Shown here: positions 1 to 13,800 of the stretch, piece by piece | How positions within the stretch are numbered: the stretch's first letter is position 1 | Layout: every line of letters begins with the position of its first letter | Source: Beroe forskalii | Lineage: Eukaryota > Ctenophora > Nuda > Beroida > Beroidae | DNA: 64,000 nucleotides | Direction of reading: 5' to 3' | Assembly: GCA_011033025.1 (NCBI GenBank) | Contig: WFMF01000016.1 | Coordinates: forward strand, 434,001 to 498,000 | The notes under the pieces: model-generated | Databases searched by the model: none | Seen by the model: only the letters and a program-made list of their open reading frames with translations | What the model was told of the DNA's origin: nothing | Program-made: the position numbers and the translations under genes

Positions 1-1199
1 AATTACACAGTTAATCCAGTGCGACCAGGTAGCAGCCCCTCCTGACTCCAGCTCCAGCGCCCCTCCGAAACGCTTCCCTAAGAGCAGGCGACTCCTGGTC
101 CACTTTCACGGCGGTGGATTCGTTGCCGGCAGCCACATTCAACACGAGGTGAGGAGGAGTTTCAAAAGGGGTTAGGAGGAGTTTTAAAAGGGTTTGGTAG
201 GGGTTCACGGGGGTTGGGGGTTTTCAAGGGAGAGGGTAATGGTTTTTACGGGCTCTGGGAGTTTAAAGCGGGTATTGGGGATTCATGGGGATAAGAGAAC
301 CAGCCTCGGGTTGAATTAATTGTCTGCGCCAAAACACTACATGCAAGCATTTTACATAAAATTTACTAACTCATATGGAACGATATATCATTCGCAGCAC
401 TTCTGTACTGTGCTTTAGAGACTAGAATTACCAATGCATAGCAAAATGATCCAATTGTTTTCTAGGTGTGCTTGGGCACTGGGAACAATAGTAAAGTAAT
501 AAAATTGTAAAATATACATATTTTGAACTCTGTACAGTATACATTGAAATTTGTACGATAGTACGATATACATTTCCTACCAGGAAGCTGTGCGTTGTTC
601 AGCATCATTGTCAACTCACCAGACTGCACAGGTGTGAAGTGTGCTCACACAATGAAACAGGTGTTAGGAGCCATTGTATACAGAATGTACACTATACACA
701 ATGTACAGAGTGTCGGAGTGTTAGCTTCATGCTCATCACATAATGCCACTCATTAGCCTGGTAAAGTTTACGAGTGTGTGATTTTACGAGGTCCATGCCA
801 GTACACACTTTTTCGAGCTAGTGGGGGCCGAGGCCCCCCTAGATTTTTCAAGTGGGCCCTTCTCAAAACTAAGGGGGGCTGCCCCCCCTAGGAGGGGCGT
901 GTAGTCCCATGACAAGGCCTTGATTAGACGAATATACCTATCCAAGCTTTCATTGATGGCCCATGTCGTAAACCAGCCTGTACGTTATTCAGGAACATCA
1001 CCAAATTTAAGATGTAATGAAGAGATTTATCTTGTAACATCAAATACAGTGGGGTATGTTTTAGTACGGGTTTAAACTTTAGTTTTAGTTGAATAAATAG
1101 GTTTCTCTTAGATATATTTTCAACTAATTCTAAGTGCATCATGACTGGCAGTTAAAAGCTCCTTTGGACCACGTACAGACTATTTGCTTATTCGAAAAT
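1..1199. repeat. Segmental duplication, copy 1 (of 11953-13162)
   Basis: The first 1.2 kb is a diverged copy of 11953-13162. The two share the lipase exon, the purine-rich stretch after it, the AGCTAGTGGGGGCCGAGGCC motif (near 815 and 12795), and the final tract ending ...TTATTCGAAAATT, after which they diverge abruptly (1200 and 13163). Differences are scattered substitutions and small indels. The left border lies outside the window. Apart from the exon at 11-148 I see no gene in this stretch. Confidence 0.92.
11..148 (+). pseudogene. Orphan duplicate of the HSL oxyanion-hole (HGGG) exon
   Basis: A 138-bp exon-like copy of LIPE exon 11 (11963-12100). The acceptor ACACAG, the open frame and the donor GAG|GTGAGG are all intact. 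It reads to the same [16 protein letters not shown] motif. Only about four bases differ, giving Thr to Ile and Val to Ala near the start. No other HSL exon is visible between here and the LIPE start at 4886, so within the window it has no downstream partners. It could be the last surviving exon of an upstream LIPE copy, an exon dropped by segmental duplication, or an assembly duplication. The intact frame suggests that it is recent or under constraint. Confidence 0.75.
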
Positions 1200-2935
1200 T
1201 AATAAAACAAATAATTTAATAAAACAAATAATTTACATTTTGTAGCACATTACACCATGATTCAAACACAAATTCCTTTGATCATATAACAATTGTGATT
1301 TTAAGTAGTTGGATACTTGGTTGATGAGAGACATAGCATTTAATTAGCAATTAATAAAGTAATAATTTAAAATTAAAAAAAGGGAGACAGACAGCCCATT
1401 ATCATAATAACAAATTAAAAGATACGGGGACCCTGCCATGCTGGTCCAAAATAAACAACTGCTTATAATAAAAAAAAAAGAACTAGTAAGGTATAATTTG
1501 ATATTATAAACAGGTTTCATAACCTGCCATTGTAAACAGGAAACGTAGCAAGTAGTTGGTATAATGATTAAATTTTCTAAAAAGAGAGTTGTGTTGTGGG
1601 CTACAGGAAATACTTGTGGAAAACTTGGGTATCACCTTTGGTACAACAACTATATTAACATTTAAAACAGTTTTCCCAGGAAAAATTTACCAACTTGCTA
1701 CCACAAAAACTATTAAAAACAATAAGCTAGTAGTGAAATACACCTCAAACTCTATTATGGTAAATATCATTTAACTGAAAGCTAAAATTAAACTGATTAA
1801 TTAAAGTTGACATGACCATTAAAAACACAATTCAGTTCATGTTCTGTTATTAACCTGTGTTCACCTAAGTTGAGTATAAGTCCTTCCATATATATACAAA
1901 TACAGGTAATTATAACATGCAGCAATATTCAACTGTTGATCTGAAATACATGAAAATATGCAAATTGATAATCATAGTAGTCCTTTAGTGAGAACTGCTG
2001 TAGGTAAATAAACCACCAAAAACATCATACTACAAAACTAATATTTTGACATTCCCAGTGCTCCGATGTCCTGATGACTGAATATTGAGAAGAAATTTTT
2101 AAACCTATTTTTGCAACACAGGATGATGTGGATAGTCTGAGAGAAAGTTTGTGTTTAGCTGGGCAGTTGAGTTAGTATAAATTTATTCCATACAATAGAG
2201 CTCGATACAGAAATTGCTGTCTTGATGTTTCAAGGTTATAAGGGGAATAACAATGTTATTCCTTTGACAATTTCTTATGGATTCAGGGAACCTTTTCAGT
2301 AACGTATACAAGGGAATTGGATATCTATATTTTTTAATTTTGAATATTTCATTCAGCAAAAAAAGTTTGTGTAGATTATGAACACAACAACTCCCCAGCC
2401 GTCTTCAACATGCTCAAGAGATGCATTTCCTTCAATGTGCATATTTGGTAATGAATAATGGGCAAAATTACCCGATCAAAATAACGCAAAACAAAATACA
2501 GGAAATGAAGCATCAGTAGAGCAAATCTGAAATGAAGAACCGGTCCTCTGATGACGTCACCTTGATAACTCATAACTGGTTAATCAAACAAGCTCACAAG
2601 CTGGAACCACAGGTAACGAAACCACGGAACAAAATTCGAAGAAGCACTGCACAAAATGAGCTGTTACGACATCAGAGCACTCCACAGCGTTCAGCCAATC
2701 AGAGACGAGCGTCGCAAAAGTTATTTAGGCACGATGAGATATTTACGCTATGCGCGGCGCATTTTTGACAGAAATCAGTAAATTGGTCATAACTTTTGAT
2801 AGGAGCATCAGAATCACATGATCTTTTTTGCGCTGTGTTACTGAGAACAAGACCTTTCGAATGGTATATAATTTGTCATAGGTTCGGTTGTTCCGACACC
2901 GAGTAGCGCAAAAATCGCCCCAACGAGTGCATAGG
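1200..2935. other. AT-rich non-coding stretch
   Basis: No exon, repeat family or RNA gene that I can recognise. The short open frames here are not conserved-looking and have no splice context. Confidence 0.5.
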
Positions 2936-3385
2936 TTTCGTAGGGCCTAACCAGCGCCCTTGTTTCGCGCACGGAGTGCGCGGCGCAGCAAGCCGCGACG
3001 CCCCTGGTTAGGGGAATGCGCGTCGCTACGCCCCTGGTTATGGGAAGATGTTGACAGATCTTGTTGACAGATCGTGCTGAATTTCCAGACGCCGCGCTTC
3101 ATGGCTACTGTGGCTAGCGTCAGCATGTCATTGTCTTTGCCAGGCGTTGCTTGGCCCCCTCGCGCGCGCGCGCGCGCCCCGATTCGCAGAGACAACGTCT
3201 GGCAATCATTGTCTGACGTTGACAGACCCTCTCGAGAATCAGCGCGCCGCGCTGGCGTCAAATTAAACGGGGTATGGAAACCAAACCCCAAGCCTCTTTT
3301 TAGCGCGGCCCGGCGCCGCGCGCTCCAAATAGCTTGCTCGAACCAGATCATCTTTAGTTTTACGTGACGCCCCTGGTTAGGGGGA
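2936..3385. repeat. GC-rich island bounded by inverted CCTAACCAG / CTGGTTAGG motifs
   Basis: An abrupt GC-rich block in AT-rich DNA. It begins with GGCCTAACCAGCGCCC and ends with CGCCCCTGGTTAGGGGG, so its edges are inverted. Two more CGCCCCTGGTTA copies lie near 3000 and 3030. It contains a (CG)n run near 3165 and broken copies of a GTCTGAC-type palindrome, which recurs near 22105 and 48810-48895. The open frames on both strands are compositional. It is probably a mobile repeat of unknown class. Confidence 0.5.
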
Positions 3386-3719
3386 CCAAATAGCCAATTC
3401 AATAGAATTGGAAATTGAAATATCTCAACTCAAGTTTGTGAGTTCCATAATGAACTTGGTACTTGCCTTTTTTCCCTAATGTTAATTTTCTTTATTAAGT
3501 TAGAGTCATTAACGAGCTACACCCTATGAAATGCGTCCTTGAATATCAGTAGTATTAGAATCGGAAAAGGTGGACTACCAAGGTTAGTGTGGCACGTTTA
3601 TGTTAATTTTCTATAGTCTATACTTAATGTGGTCTGGAAGATCCAGTTTAATGCCTAGTGAATCAGAGAAACAGTTGTGTGACATTTGTTGATGTAATAT
3701 CAAAATTTATTTGAATTAA

Positions 3720-4384
3720 AAAGAAATCTTTCTTCAAGACATCAATCTGCAAGACTTTTCTCCAACTCCGTACTTGAACACCAACATGATCCCTTTAGGT
3801 GATGCAATGTGGAGAGCAGTAGGATCCACGTGAGTCACACCAAGATGAATGGTGTGCAGGCATCTTCAGTCCAATACCTACCTCAGCTTTCAGGGTGTTT
3901 AAATTGTGAGAGCTTTTTATGAGGTAGGCCCCCCCAGCAGTCACCCCCTGTTACCAGGGTATAGCACCGTCAAGTGCAGTGACCACCTGCATGAATGAAA
4001 CTGAAACTTGCTCTTTGGTCTTTGTTTGTACTCCAAGCACCAAGAAATTAAGCAAAACACTTAGTGAAGGAGTGGCCCAATCAATCCTACTTTTACTGGT
4101 GTGTTCTCAAATGTTGAAAGCAACAGGTTGAAAAGTAGCTCAAATGGGCTCAACAAAGACCCCTCATGGCTTGGAAATTCTTTATATGTTTGTTTGGCAA
4201 GGGAGGAAGTTATATAATATAATTTGATTTATAAATGTTGCAAATATCAAATTTTGTCTTTTACTAAAATTTTGTCTTTTACTTAACAACTTTCAATTGC
4301 ATTGCTTAAAGGGATCATGTTAGTGTTCAAGTATGCAGTTGGAGAAAAGTCTTGCAGATTGATCTCTTGAAGAAAGATTTCTTT
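3720..4384. mobile_element. MITE-like element with ~80-bp terminal inverted repeats
   Basis: The left end (AAAGAAATCTTTCTTCAAGA..., 3720-3799, through TCCAACTCCGTACTTGAACA to ATGATCCCTTTA) is repeated in inverse orientation at 4308-4384. The interior of about 500 bp has no coding potential. This fits a non-autonomous DNA transposon. I could not identify a clear target-site duplication, so the superfamily is unassigned. Confidence 0.7.
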
Positions 4385-4885
4385 GTGATTAAAATATATA
4401 ATTTTTAAGAAAGATATTGAGATAGTTCCTGTAGAGAAAAATGTTCAAATTAGGGCTATACTATGGGAAATGCTTGGTCTTTTTTACCTGCCCTTTCTGA
4501 CCTGTTGCTTTTGACCTATGAAGATTGAAGACACATGTATAAAACATCTATCTTTAAGATAAACAATTCAGAAATGGAGCTGGAAGTTAATAAAGATAAG
4601 TGACAGGCTAAAGTATTAGATTCATATCTGTATAAACTCAAGTCAATTGCATATGTATGAAGACCGCTTAATTGACAGAGGCCTTGATAAGGCACGCCAA
4701 TTTCCTCTGCATGCTTCAACTTTCAAAATAAATTCTGTCAAAAGCACACAATTTCGTGTGTCTTTATCAAGGCCTTATTCAATAGAGAGGTCTGCACACA
4801 TATGGGAATCAATTTAAAAGAGCCAAGAGGAGAATTGGACTGTGTTAAGTGTAAATCATCTCATTGAGGATGAAAAATTCTGGAA

Positions 4886-7800
4886 ATGGACCTTACCTAC
4901 ACAGAAGATCTAGTGAAAGGTAATTAAATTATGAATCAATTCATTTTGATTAAAAGATAGCTAGGTATGCCTACTGTGTTATTACAGCTGTTTTACTAAT
5001 ATAATTGTATTATATGTCTTCCACTCTTCCTTCAAATATTCTTTAATTGACTGGTTATCCTCGATTAATCTGAATAAAATAAGAAGAACAATTATTTTAA
5101 GTAATTCAGTCCTCTACAGATTTCTAAACTATACTAATTAATGTATTTAAATCATAATAATAGATAATCTTAGATTAAGATATGCTGTCGATGTTGCTCA
5201 AAAGTCAGTGAATGATGCTTTCAAGATATTTTCTCTGGGAAAGAGACCTTATCATCAGTTATTCAGTGATGTTTGTCAGGTATTATTAAGTTTATATGTA
5301 CATAATATTGAATCAATTTCATTTTTGAGTTATACCTGTTTTCTTGCTGCTTACTTATTCAGTGATAACTGTACCTAATTTAAACATATGAAAAAAAATT
5401 CTCATCAGAATTCAACAAATTGTCTCATTAAAATTCAACTACATCTATACAGTATACATAAGTGCTTATTGAATCAATCAAACAATAGTCTTAGTCAAAA
5501 ATATATTTCAGGATATCAATGCTCAGTTGGATACACTGAACCTTCTCATTAAACCATTGATTGAAGCAGCACCTCTCTATGATTTTGAGGTAAAATAACT
5601 AGGTAGCAAATTTATACCTACAATTCATGAAGTCTCTATTCTAGCCATGTCAAGGGTAAATGAGGGAAACTATTGATCAGCATCGAAATCAAAATGAAAA
5701 TCTATTTCAATAACACTATAGGAACTTCCATATAAAACATTTACTCAATACTTCAATAATTATTTCGAACATTGTTCTCTAACTGATATATCAGTTTCTT
5801 GACTCAATCACATGCTTGTAAGAACCCATGTATAAGATTTATGTTGAGAATCTTCTTTCTGATTATTTGTTAGTTTGTTACACATATGCTACCAGGAAGT
5901 TGAAGCTAATGGCATCAGGAGCATGTTGGGAGTGGTGGATAGTGTGTTAAAGGAGCTCATATCCCATGTCCGTTACTGCACTGAAAAGCACACTTCTTTC
6001 TTCTTCAATGGGTTTCTCTTTGAACTTCCTGTTTTTGCAAAACATGATTTTCGGGTTTGAGTACTTTTTATGGAACATATGATCAAAAGCACCCGAAAAG
6101 TGGTATTTAACTCCTTGCAGAAAGAAAAGAACATAAAACTTAAGGTTGGGTGGCCATTTTCGAAAGTATGGAATAGTACCATCGGCGCTTATTGAATACG
6201 AAAGTGGGAAGGGTGTTTTTTAGCGAATTCCATGAGTACCATGGTACTTTTTTGATCGTCGGTTAGTGAAAAGAATGGGTGCTTTGGCCAAAATTTCGAA
6301 AATTGATCATATGCTTCATGAAAAATTACTCAAACCCCTCTAATGAATTATTTATGATAAGTTAATGGGTGCATGAGAAAAATACATGTTGATTCATGCT
6401 CATTGCTTACCTAATCAATACTTTGAGGCAGAACTACTAACTGTACTCTTTTATGTAATTATTCTTTCCAAACATTTAGATTCGTTGTGGGTCTGAACCG
6501 GCCCTTATTTAACCGGCATTGAATATGGATCAAATTATTGAAAGGTACAATTTTGACCGAGAATGTTGGTAAGAAAAGGCCCAATAAGGTATTTACCTTT
6601 ATAAATTTGATCTTGAGCATCGTTGAATTACCCAGAACAAATGCTGCTGCGAAGCTGGCTCGTTTCTGTCTGCTGCTCTCACGTCTGGGGAAGATGTTGG
6701 ACATCACGACTGCTATGCACCAGCAACTAGGGTAAGTTAATTGATGAAGTCTCTATATTTGGAATTCATTCAAACGTAAGATATTATCATGCATTTCGCC
6801 TTTCGGATAGTGTATTTAAATCGAATGGTGTTATATTTTTCAAAGTTTAATTTATTTACTACGAACCTGGAAATTCTCACTTTTGAAGTTTGAACTATTT
6901 ACTATAAACTTTGAAATTCTTACTTTTCTGCAACAGACGCCATTCGCTGAATCATACACCAAGTGTACTCAATTCCTCTGGGAATACGTCATCAAGTAAA
7001 GAAGTAACATTATCTGCTGTTAATTAGACTAACTTTATCTTCACACGTGCGACCTTTGCCGGGCTTCTGTACTCCCAATGCTAGTTTTTTTACAAGGATC
7101 GGGGTTTTGCGAATACACAACACAGTAAAAAGTTGCTGTAACAGTGATTCGACCAAGTCATGTCTCTGTTTTTTAAATATATATAACAAATGGAGATGTG
7201 CAGGAGTGATTATGAAGATTTAACTTAAGTACTGAGTGACGTTTGACACTCGTTCCAAAAATTTGAGCTGCCCTCTCAAATTTTTGGTTCGTGTATTATT
7301 TTTCGAAAAAATCCTGCAACTCCACTATTCTAGAGGATTGAGACTGTAAGGTTTCATTCCATCTACTAACCACAGTACAGAATTGCTGTACCCTGATCAG
7401 TCCATGTCTTCATAGTATTTTTTCTTTTTTTTCTTTTTTTTGAATAAATTTGTTAACTTGATAAATTTGTTAACTAGCTTTATCAAATTATAGATGATAA
7501 GATTCATTGTAATAAAACTCTCGTCTTACAACAATTTTTCTAATATCATCGATTATTGATACACCAGTATAACACCTACCGTTCCATTTATTAACACGTG
7601 ATGTTGAAAAATACCAGAATCACGAATCATCGTACCTTCACAATCGTAGACGGAATAAGCCGTCAATCCCTCGTAAGAACTGCGATCACACACTCTCATA
7701 GCGTTCTCTGTGCTGAAGATGCAGACTAAGGCGGAACTCTGGCTGCTCACGAAGAACACACCGCAGTTCCATACACTTCTGCACTTTTCCCGGCAGTCCG

Positions 7801-10800
7801 CCACTGACGTCCCAACTACTGCCGTGCCAATTACAACTTCCTCATCAGCAGGATAAGCACAACCTCCCTCCCACAAGAATCCGCAGGGGCCGTCTGGGGG
7901 GTGTAAACTGTTATATTGCTGGTGCAATATCTTCAAATAGCGACCTTAATAAACAATATGCTGCCTGATCCTTGGAAAGTTGAAATTTGATGCGTCCTAA
8001 AAGGCTAAATTCATATTTTATAATAGAAGTTTTTAATATCGGCTCTCAACTTACTAACATACCTGGAACTCCCTGAGCTCTTACGAGTCGCAAAGTGGCA
8101 AGAGAGATGACCAAGAAAAATATCATCAGGCATCAGCTAAATTAAGTGATTTATTATTGATCGGAATTCTTGTAATTACTCAATTAATGAGTCACATACC
8201 TAGTCGATGATTCTAATTTGGTTATTCTCTTCACCTATTTGACATAATTTAGATGCCCTGCAACTGTTAGATTCAATGTTCAGCATTACAAGCATCACAA
8301 GGAATGTAAGATATTGGCCAATAGTCGAATTCCTCCACTGCAATTAAAAGATGTAAATATAACTACTAACTAGAAGTAACACAAATCAGAGTGGAAATCA
8401 AACTACGTAGAGGTGCTATCTTCTATCTCCCACCCACATTATATGGCATTTAATTAATGATAGTTATTCCTGTTTCCTTGCTTCTAAGAGGCCAACAAGA
8501 CAGATATTTCGTATACCAGGTATTTGAACAAAACAAATTCCAAGCTGAGCCTCTGTGCCATGCACAGCGTACGAGAAAGCACAAATTAAAGTCAGCACGT
8601 GCAAACACCTTATTCCTTAGCAACGGCGCCATGAAGAATGCTCTCTCTCTCACAGCTTCTTCTTCTTAGAGGGGGATAGGCCACTCTCACAGCTGATGGC
8701 AGCATCTAAACAGAAGCACCTTTTACAAACCTGCTGCTCATTGTATGCTCACATCACGTGAAACTGTCTAATAATAGCTCAATAGTAGATTATATCCATA
8801 GCAACAACACCACGATTGCTTCCATTTTACCTCTCTCCTTTGTGCACCAAATAGACAACAGGGGCAACGACAAACTTTATCCACAAAATGAAGATTAAGA
8901 TTATTTGGATTTTGGAGTAGGAAAGTGGGCGCCTTAATGATCATTCGTAATGGTCCAATGGATAGCTCTCAGTGGAATTTAATATCAGGAATTGAATGCC
9001 AGGAACAGGTTTAAGAGGGTCCTGGATCACCGGTTTCTAGGTGCAAGAGAATAGCATGTGGCACAATGGGTAAGCTAATAATATGCTGCCCAGCAGCGAT
9101 ATAAAATTATTACCTTCTATAGTAACAGTGCACTACCTTGTGTTTCAGGGGTAAGGAGCTGTTCGTTGAAGTAAACAACCCAGTGGGAGCGTTCTGCATG
9201 AAGGAGTTCGAGGGTCTGTCTCGGGAGTGTTTCTACGGACAGCTGGTGGGGATTCACTACATTCCTCAGATCAGGAACCTTATGAAGGTCAGTACCACAC
9301 GCTTTATGAAGGTCAGTCCAATGCTTCCCATTACCAGATGTTAGAATGTGAGAAGCACGCGCATCAGGAACCTTTTGAAGGTAGGGCCAATGCTTCCCAT
9401 TCCCAGATGGTAGTGTGTGAGAAGCATGCGCATCAGGAACCTTATGAGGGTCAGTCCAATGTTTACCATTCCCAGATGGTAGTGTGTGAGTAGCACGCGC
9501 ATCAGGAACCTTATGAAGGTAGGGTCAATGCTTCCCATTCCCAGATGGTAGTGTGTGAGTAGCACGCGCATCAGGAACAAAGTTTGGTTCAATGGTTCCC
9601 TTTCCCTGAATATGTTACAAATTTAAAATAGGCGGTTCAGTTTCATAAACTTCGTAAATTGTGATATTATGATTACTACGAACTGAGTCGTCTTAGTTGC
9701 CTTTTTCTCGTGTGGTAGGTATAGTAGCTCTGTTGTAGTGAATGGTGTATTAAGTTTACAAAAGCCATTTACAATAGTTATTCAATATCCATCTTACTAA
9801 CGGTAGGTGACTGTGACTGTGATATAAACTTACATTATTTCATGCAATCAAATTTCTTTTGGATGGGAAACATGGATCCTTTTTTTCTATCTAAAAATTC
9901 ACAAAACATCATACAACAATTCACCCTGTTATTGATAACGGTCTATTGTTCCCTACATAAGTTCTGAATGTGGGAAGTGTACAGTACACTCAGGAAAGTA
10001 AGTAGCTGATGCACATCATGTGTACCTACTGTGTGTTCTCAAGTAAACTGTCTGTTGCCCCATGTGACTTTGGTAGGCTGTGTCTACTCTACTACTCTAG
10101 CTGTCTGTAAGTTTACTCTCTGTCTGTTAATGTATTTTTAGGCGCATTTTACGTATACATTTGTGTACGTATGTATAATGTGTTTCTGCTCGTCTAATGT
10201 ATTTCCTCTGTACGGTATGTCGATATTATGTCTATTTTATGTCTGGGTGTGTACTGTCTACTGTATCTCTGAATGTATACGGTATTTTCACTTTATGTCT
10301 CTTTGTCTGCAGTTTGCCTGTATGTGTATTCGTCTGCGTGTGTCTTTGTGTCTGTATAGAAGTATAGGCTTTGTATACACTCTGTAGTTCGTCTGTCTGT
10401 CTAGACGAGTCTACTGTGTAATCTCAGTTCTGACAGGGTATCTGCGTGGCCATGTGTAGTTACGGTATCGGATACTACTCGGAAGCCCCACGCTCATTCG
10501 GACAGCCTTCTTCCCTACTTTGGAAGGGATCAGCCAGCGTCATAAGCGGTGCTAAGTAAGTCGGGTTTTTACTTGATTAGTAGTTAAGTAGCTTTTTGGA
10601 GTGTAAACTGTAATAAGTTCACTAAAATCTCATGGGTACAGTGTTACTGATGTCTTGTGAATACCTGAAAATGAATTGCAAACACCAATGAGCATAGTTG
10701 GTTTGAATCGCTTCCATCAACTTTTAATAATGGCATCATCATATTATTATCAACTAACATCCCTATTAGTTATTTCACTGTTATCAATAAATTTCAGGTT

Positions 10801-13800
10801 TTTCATGATGGAGGAGGAGAGGTCCCGAAAGTTCGTGGAGTTGACTCACAACTGCGCTACCATAGACTTCACCAAGAGCTTCTGGAGTCTCGTTGACTGC
10901 GGCCCTTTAGCGGTACTGAGAGGCTCCGTCGATTTCTTATTAATAATTGCTGTGCATACTGGTGAAGATCATTTATTGCTGGGAAAATTTCATTGAAATA
11001 CATTGGTCATTGGTATTTAGATTTGACTGAATCGCTTTTTGGCGTAATGTTATATTCGAGTACCATTCTTCTGTTTCATGCTTCAAATACCATCTTTTGA
11101 TCTTATGTTACTACTTACTAAGTTACTACTGAATAGCTGGATGTTGTTAGAATTCCCATGTAAAATTTATCTCGTGTAATAACCAGCTATGATTTCAGGA
11201 CGTTCCTAAAATGGTCAATAAGCGGGTTGATGTTGCTTGTCAGATATTTATTGAAGGTTGGTAGCTGAATATACAGAATACAGATAATGGAACGAATCCG
11301 CCTTGCTCCATAAGTATCCTTATTACCATCGTGACAATCCTTGCTATTCAGATGTGTCAAACATCGATGTCAATATGTTTGATTTCATGCAGTCTGTGCA
11401 AAATATGTGACACTGAATAATGCACTTTATATGTAAGAGAACGCTCCAACCCAAATCCCAACTTTCGCAAAACTTGTCCATTTCAAACCTCAAATTACGC
11501 AATTCTCACGCATTTCAAACCTCAAATCGAGCAATTCTCACGCGTTCCAAATCAAAACTCACGAAAGTGTACGCGTTCCGACTTCCAAGTCCTGATTCCC
11601 AACTCACGCAAGTATCACGCGTTACATCACGCGTTACATGTTGCAGGTGAACCGTTGTACGTGAAGAATAAGCACGACCAGATGATCCTCATGCACCCGC
11701 CCGTAGGGAAACACGGATTTGCAGGCGTCACTGTCGGCTTCTTATCCTCCAAATTCAGGGAAGGACAGGTAATAGGAATAGCAATAAAATCAAATTGATT
11801 ATTTTCATGATGTTTGTACTTTTTGGTTACCTCTGGGGTGCAGATCCATGTTTTTATGGTCAATTTTCTAAATTTTCCCCTTCTATTCTTCGATAACTTT
11901 TTTGGTTTGCAAATATGCATTGAGGAAAAGTACCAGCAACCCAGATCTGACAAATTACACAGTTAACCCAGTGCGACCAGGTAGCAGCCCCTCCTGACTC
12001 CAGCTCCAGCGTTCCCCCGAAACGCTTCCCTAAGAGCAGGCGACTCCTGGTCCACTTTCACGGCGGTGGATTCGTTGCCGGCAGCCACATTCAACACGAG
12101 GTGAGGAGGAGTTGCGAAAGGTGTTAGGAGAGTAGGAAGAGGGTTTGGTAGGGGTTCACAGAGGTTGGGAGTGTTCAATGAACACTGTTCATGGGAGAGG
12201 GTAAAGGGTTTCACGGGTTATGGGAGTTTAATGCGGGTATTGGGGATTCATGGGGATAATAGGTTCAACCCGTCAACCGGCCTCGGGTTGAATTAATTGT
12301 TTGAGCCAAAACACTGCGTATGCCAACATTTTACATAACATTTACTTACTTAGAGATCATATAGAACGATCTATCATTCGCAGCACTTCTATACTGTGGT
12401 TTACGTAGCAAAATCGTTGATCCAATTATTTTCTAGGTGTGCTTGGGCGCTGGGCACAATAGTAAAGCAATAAAAGAGTAAAACGTACATATTTTGAACT
12501 CTGTACAGTATACATTGAAATTTGTACGATAGTACGATATACTTTTCCTACCAGGAAGCTGTGTGTTGTTCAGCATCATTGTCAACTCACTAGACTGTAC
12601 AGGTGTGAAGTGTGCTCACACAATGAAACAGGTGTTAGGAGCTATTGTATACAGAATGTACACTCTATACACATAATGTACAGAGTGTCCTAGTGTGTTA
12701 GCTTCATGCTCATCACATTATGCCACTCATTAGCCTGGTAAAGTTTACGAGTGTGTGATTTTACGAAGTCCATGCCAGTACACACTTTTTCGAGCTAGTG
12801 GGGGCCGAGGCCCCCTAGATTTTTCAAGGGGCCCTTTTCAAAACTAAGGGGGCTGCACCCCCCTAAGGGGGGTGTGTAGTCCCATGACAAGGCCTTGATT
12901 ACACGAATATATCCACGTTTTATTGATGAGTGATGACCCATGTAGTAAACCAGGTACGTTATTCAGGAACATCACCAAAATCAAGATGTCATGAAGAGAT
13001 TTATCTCGTGACATCAGTGGGGCTTGTTTTAGTATACGGGTGTAAACTTTAGTTGGAGTTGAATAAAAAGGTTCACATATTTTAAACGAATTCTAAGTGC
13101 ATCATGACTGGCAGTTAAAAGCTCCTTTGGACCACGTACAGACTATTTGCTTATTCGAAAATTGAGAGCTGTAAAGATGCTTTTAACTACAGTTGATGAA
13201 TATGTACATTTTAAATGGCACTTGGTTCAAATATTGCTGTAATAGAACGATGATATCCCTTTTATCACCACAACACTTTGAGGTTTTTAATGGCACTTGA
13301 TACAAATAGTTCTGTGATAGAACGATGATAAAAGTTGACCACAGTCCACAACACTTTGAGATTGTGGTTGTAGGTTGGTGTGTGTATGTGTGGTGTGTAT
13401 GTGTGGTGTTTGAGATTTTACTGGTATATAACACCTTCACTCATATTATAACATCTTATTCTCCTACTGGTAAAACACCTGTTGCCCCTGACTGTCTATC
13501 AGTTTTGTAACTGTGACATTTCCTTCTCAGGGAAAGCTCCCTGGCTACATAGTTGACATATGTAGATAGTAGGTATATGCATAAAATGGCAAATGCGCGA
13601 TGTAGTTGACGTAGAAAATATGTGCATGAGAAATAAAAGTAAATTGTTTTTTTCAATGAAAAAATCAAATAGGTATTCTCCTTGGAAAATTTAAAAAAAT
13701 ACTCATAGTATCAATTTACTTGTAAGTCGTAACATTTGACACAGTGAAACTGTCAAAAGCACCTAATATGTCCTGATTGTGGACAATAAGGGAGTGGTAT

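Noticed and set aside
1-4885. A complete tandem LIPE paralogue
   Set aside because: Only the exon 11 copy is present; none of exons 12-18 is found before the LIPE start.
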